From contig CAVQVG010000006.1 in the NCBI GenBank assembly GCA_963717125.1, forward strand, positions 1 to 64,000: 64,000 bases of DNA. The letters run 5' to 3'. The stretch's first letter is position 1. Each line of letters opens with the position of its first letter. The stretch comes from RYN-230 sp963717125 (GTDB lineage: Bacteria; Actinomycetota; Actinomycetes; Streptosporangiales; Streptosporangiaceae). The translations under genes and the position numbers were made by a program. The notes under the pieces are model-generated. The model searched no databases, was not told the origin of the DNA, and saw nothing but the letters and a program-made list of their open reading frames with translations. Below are positions 60,901 to 64,000 of the stretch, piece after piece.

Positions 60901-63892
60901 GGCCACGCGCCCGGCTGGCAGCCGGCGCCGACGCCGGCTGCCGTCCCGGCCGCGCTCGCACCGGCGGCCCCGGCTAACGGCGGCGATGGGTGGCTCGGCG
61001 TTATCGGGGCGGCCCAGGAGCAGGCCGCCCAGGCGCACGCCGAGTTCCAGCGCGCTATGACCGAAAGCCACCTGGCCTACCTGAGAATGGCCGAGATGAC
61101 GTTCGCGGGACTGCTGTCGGCCGCGACGGGGGAGGCGCCGCCGGCCCTGCCGCCGCAGGTTCCGCTAGCTCCGGCCCCGCTGTCGCAGGTTCCGCTGCCG
61201 CAGGTTCCGCCGCAGGCGGCGGCGATCTGGCCGGCTGCGCCGGCCGTGGCGGAGGTCGCGGCGGCTGACGACCCAGCCGCTGGTGCTCCGCCCGAGCCGG
61301 CTGCCCGGGCCGGCGGGCAGCCCGTCCAGGCAGCACCCACGGACGCGGACAGCATCGGTGCCCTGCTGCTGGAGGTGGTCGCGGAGCGGACCGGCTACCC
61401 CGTTGACATGCTCAACGTCGACATGGAGCTCGACACCGACCTGGGCATCGACTCGATCAAGAAGGTCGAGATCCTGTCAGCGGTCCGGGAGCGGGTCGGC
61501 GACGTGCCCAGCAGCGACCTGGCCGCGTTCGCCACGTTGCGGACGCTGCGTGAGATCGCGGAGCAGTACGCGCAGCTGGGGCCGACGGTGGGCGAAGGCC
61601 CGGCCCAGCTGTCCTTAGTTCGACCCGGCAGGCCCGGCTGCCGCGCCGGTCGCGCCGGTGACGCGCCGGGTCGTACGCGCGGTGCCCGCGGAGGCCAGCG
61701 GGCTGGCGATGCTCGGGGTGACGGGCGGACCGCTGGCCGTGACCGACGACGGAGCAGGAATCGCGCCGCTGCTGGCCGCTCAGCTGGCCCGCAACGGCAT
61801 TCACGCGGAGGTCGTCACGCACGTGCCGCCCGGCGCGTGCGGGGTCATCGCGCTGGACGGCCTGCGGCCCGTCGCATCGGTCGGCGAGGCACTGGCGGCG
61901 GAACGCGGTGTCTTCCGTGCCGCTCGCGAGATCGCCGCCCGCATGGACGCGGATGGCGGCGTCTTCGTGACCGTCCAGGACACCGGCGGCGATTTCGGGT
62001 TGAGCGGCTACCGGTCCGGCCTCGGCGCAGACCGCACCGATCCGGTGCGAGCGTGGCTGGGCGGGCTCGCGGCGCTCGCGCGGACGGCCGCGAAGGAGTG
62101 GCCGCGCGCGTCGGTCAAGGCCATCGACTGCGCCACGGCCTGGCCGCTGGCCGCGGTCGCCGATGCGATCGTCGCCGAACTGCTGACCGGCGGCGCGACG
62201 GTCGATGTCGGCCTGCGCGCAGACGGGACAAGGATCACCCTGGAACTGGCCGCTATCCCAGCGGGCCAGGCTCCGCCGAACATCGGCCCGCAATCGGTGA
62301 TCGTGGCCACCGGCGGAGCCAGGGGAGTCACCGGGGCGGCGCTGAAGCTGCTCGCCCGACAGCACCGGCCCCGGCTGGCCCTGCTCGGCCGGACACCGCT
62401 GGACCCCGAGCCCGACGGCCTGCTGGCGGCGGCGGACCGGATTGAGCTGATCCAGTTGCTGGCCAAGCGCCAGCCCGGCACGCCGGCCGAGCTGGCCGCG
62501 GCCGCGCACCGGGTGCTGGCGGCCCGCGAGATACGGGAAACGCTCAGCGCGATCGAGCAGTCGGGGGCGCGGGTCCGCTACTACGCGGTTGACGTGACCA
62601 ACACGGCCGCGCTGGCCGGGACGCTGGCCGAGGTGCGGTCCGGCTGGGGGCCGATCACCGGGATCGTGCACGGGGCCGGGGTGGTGGCCGACGCGCTGAT
62701 CGCGGACAAGACGCAGGACCAGTTCAACCGCGTCTTCGACCCGAAGGTCGAAGGGCTGCGCAGCCTGCTGGCGGCCACGGCGGACGATCCGCTGGAGGTG
62801 CTGTGCGCCTTCTCCTCGGTGGCCGCCCAGTTCGGCAACCCGGGGCAGTGCGATTACGCGATGGCCAACGAGGTGCTGAACCAGGTGCTGTCGGCCGAGC
62901 AGGCCCGCCGGACTGGCTGCGTGGTCCGGGCCATCGGGTGGGGCCCCTGGCAGGGCGGCATGGTCACCAGCGAACTTGCCGACCGCTTCCGTAACGCCGG
63001 CGTGGCGCTGATCGACCCGGATGTGGGCGCGGGGGCGTTCAGTGCGGAAATTGCCGATCCGGCGCAAGAGGTACGGGTCATCTTGGCTGCGGACGCTGGC
63101 GCCAGGCCGGAGGGCGGGCTGGCCGCGCAGGTCACGGTGGCCGGGCCGGCCTACGCCTACCTCGCGGACCACGAGGTCGGCGGGGTTCCCGTGGTTCCCG
63201 TCGCGACTGTGCTGGACTGGTTCGCTGGTGCGGCGCGCGCCTGGCGTCCGACCGCGAGCTCGATAGCCATCCGCGATCTGCGGGTTCTCGACAAGATCTT
63301 GCTGCCCCGGCTGGCGGACGGCGGGCACCGGCTCACCGTGCGCGGCCGTGCGGCGGACGCCGCGCAGGATCAGGCGCTGGACCTCGATCTGCTCGACGAG
63401 ACCGGTCAGCTGCACTATCGCGCACGCGCGACTGCGCCTGCACCGCTGGTCCCTGGCACCTGGGCGGCGCCTGCGGGCCTGGCGTCGCTGGCCAGCCCGT
63501 ACGACGGAGCGACCCTCTTCCACGGGCCGAGGTTCCAGGCCATCCGATCCGAGCCCATGGTCGGCCCGGCGGGCGCGCAATGCACCGTGGTCGGGTCACG
63601 CGCCCTGGGCTGGGAAGGGTCGTCCCGGCAGATAGATCCGGCCGCCGTAGACGGCGGGCTGCAACTCGCCGTGCTGTGGGCGAGGCAGGCGGGCGCCGGC
63701 CGCACGCTGCCGATGGCCATCGGCGAATGCCGGGTGCACCGGCCCGGCGCCGTCGAGGGCGAGGTCCGCTGCGTGGTCGTGGCGCAGCGGGCTGACGACT
63801 TCACCGCTGCCTGCGACGTCGCGCTGATCGACCCGGACGGGTCGCTGCGGGTCGAACTGCTCGGGGTGCAACTCGTCCGCCGTCCCGGGTGA
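57940..63892 (+). CDS. PfaA-like iterative synthase KS-AT-ACP-KR-DH, three frameshifts
   Basis: ATG 57940 after GGAGGAAGC; about 1980 residues when three shifts (near 58145, between 60880 and 60970, near 61620) are bridged. KS (about 8-470): active Cys in TTDAACASSLAAL, His in VEAHGTGTGAGD and GSVKSQIGHTKAAAG. AT (about 575-870): FPGQGAQYVGMG and GHSFGELVAL. One ACP (about 1130-1215): Ser in LGIDSIKKVEIL, the form typical of PUFA synthases. KR (about 1450-1690): VIVATGGARGVTG, with Ser/Tyr in CAFSSVAAQFGNPGQCDYAMAN. DH-like double hotdog to the end: LADHEVGGVPVVPVATVL (His) and DPAAVDGGLQLAVLW (Asp). Ala/Pro linkers lie around the second shift. Product unknown; a polyene or modified fatty acid is inferred. 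Confidence 0.9.
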
Positions 63893-64000
63893 GCCATCCG
63901 AACCCGCTGCGTTTCCCAGCTACGACAGGCGGCATTGACGTGGAGCAGGAACCGATCGCGATCGTCGGCCGTGGCTGCGTCGTGCCCGGCGCGCTCGACC
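63889..64000 (+). CDS. start of a second ketosynthase-type synthase gene (cut by window end)
   Basis: GTG 63889 overlaps the stop of the preceding synthase (GTGA) and reads on in frame to EQEPIAIVGRGCVVPGALD, the opening strand of a KS domain; GTG 63940 is an alternative start. By analogy to pfa-type loci this could be a PfaC-like KS/CLF protein, but only 37 residues are visible. Confidence 0.8.
   Translation, partial: MSHPNPLRFPATTGGIDVEQEPIAIVGRGCVVPGALD

Overview
The window is about 64 kb of very GC-rich DNA (roughly 70% G+C, third codon positions almost always G or C) from an actinomycete. Pointers are a class Ia ribonucleotide reductase under a cobalamin riboswitch, an F420/deazaflavin-type oxidoreductase, a nitrate-sensor (NIT) histidine kinase, TetR/PadR/HxlR/ArsR regulators with palindromic operators, a DyP peroxidase and a large PfaA/PfaD-type polyketide or lipid synthase. 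I cannot name the genus. No rRNA, tRNA or CRISPR array was seen.

Layout. (1) 1-3.8 kb: a plus-strand operon of an unidentified protein, a DUF4331 protein, a DyP-type peroxidase and an enoyl-CoA hydratase. (2) 4.0-8.1 kb: a NarL-type two-component pair divergent from an ABC-2 exporter. (3) 8.3-18.5 kb: a decayed, mosaic stretch with gene fragments (DrrA-type ATPases, response regulator, MFS, YceI, TnsA-like endonuclease, serine recombinase) between intact regulators and enzymes. (4) 18.7-22.7 kb: an arsenic/phosphate-like island (PstS, CoA-disulfide-reductase-like flavoprotein, aquaporin-type channel, ArsR). (5) 22.7-25.2 kb: membrane protein, PadR unit and TSUP exporter. (6) 25.2-29.6 kb: a tungstate/molybdate uptake operon (WtpABC type) with a divergent GntR/PBP sensor regulator and a moaA remnant. 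(7) 29.6-40.1 kb: damaged DrrAB-type exporter, small redox enzymes, aquaporin, carboxylesterase, TetR, hydrolases and several gene remnants. (8) 40.2-44.0 kb: nrdAB behind a cobalamin riboswitch and two candidate NrdR boxes. (9) 44-52.8 kb: an isoprenylcysteine-methyltransferase-like gene of lower GC, a NIT-type histidine kinase, IS630 and MFS remnants, a YiiX-type peptidase-like gene, regulators and a threonine-dehydratase-like enzyme. (10) 52.8-55.9 kb: an operon of a membrane protein and a 103-residue peptide built from six 12-residue repeats, divergent from an HxlR regulator; then a DUF2089/membrane/SHOCT-like operon. (11) 56-64 kb: a PfaD enoyl reductase, a KS-AT-ACP-KR-DH synthase and the start of a second ketosynthase gene, running off the window.

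A caution for all entries: at least a dozen otherwise well-preserved genes carry single-base frameshifts, and several others have internal deletions. Some of this is real decay near mobile-element remnants, but single-base shifts in long conserved genes (DyP, MFS, aquaporin, TSUP, synthase) may be sequencing errors. Frameshifted but otherwise complete genes are listed as CDS with a note; truncated or internally deleted ones are listed as pseudogenes. Family assignments come from reading motifs, not from database searches.
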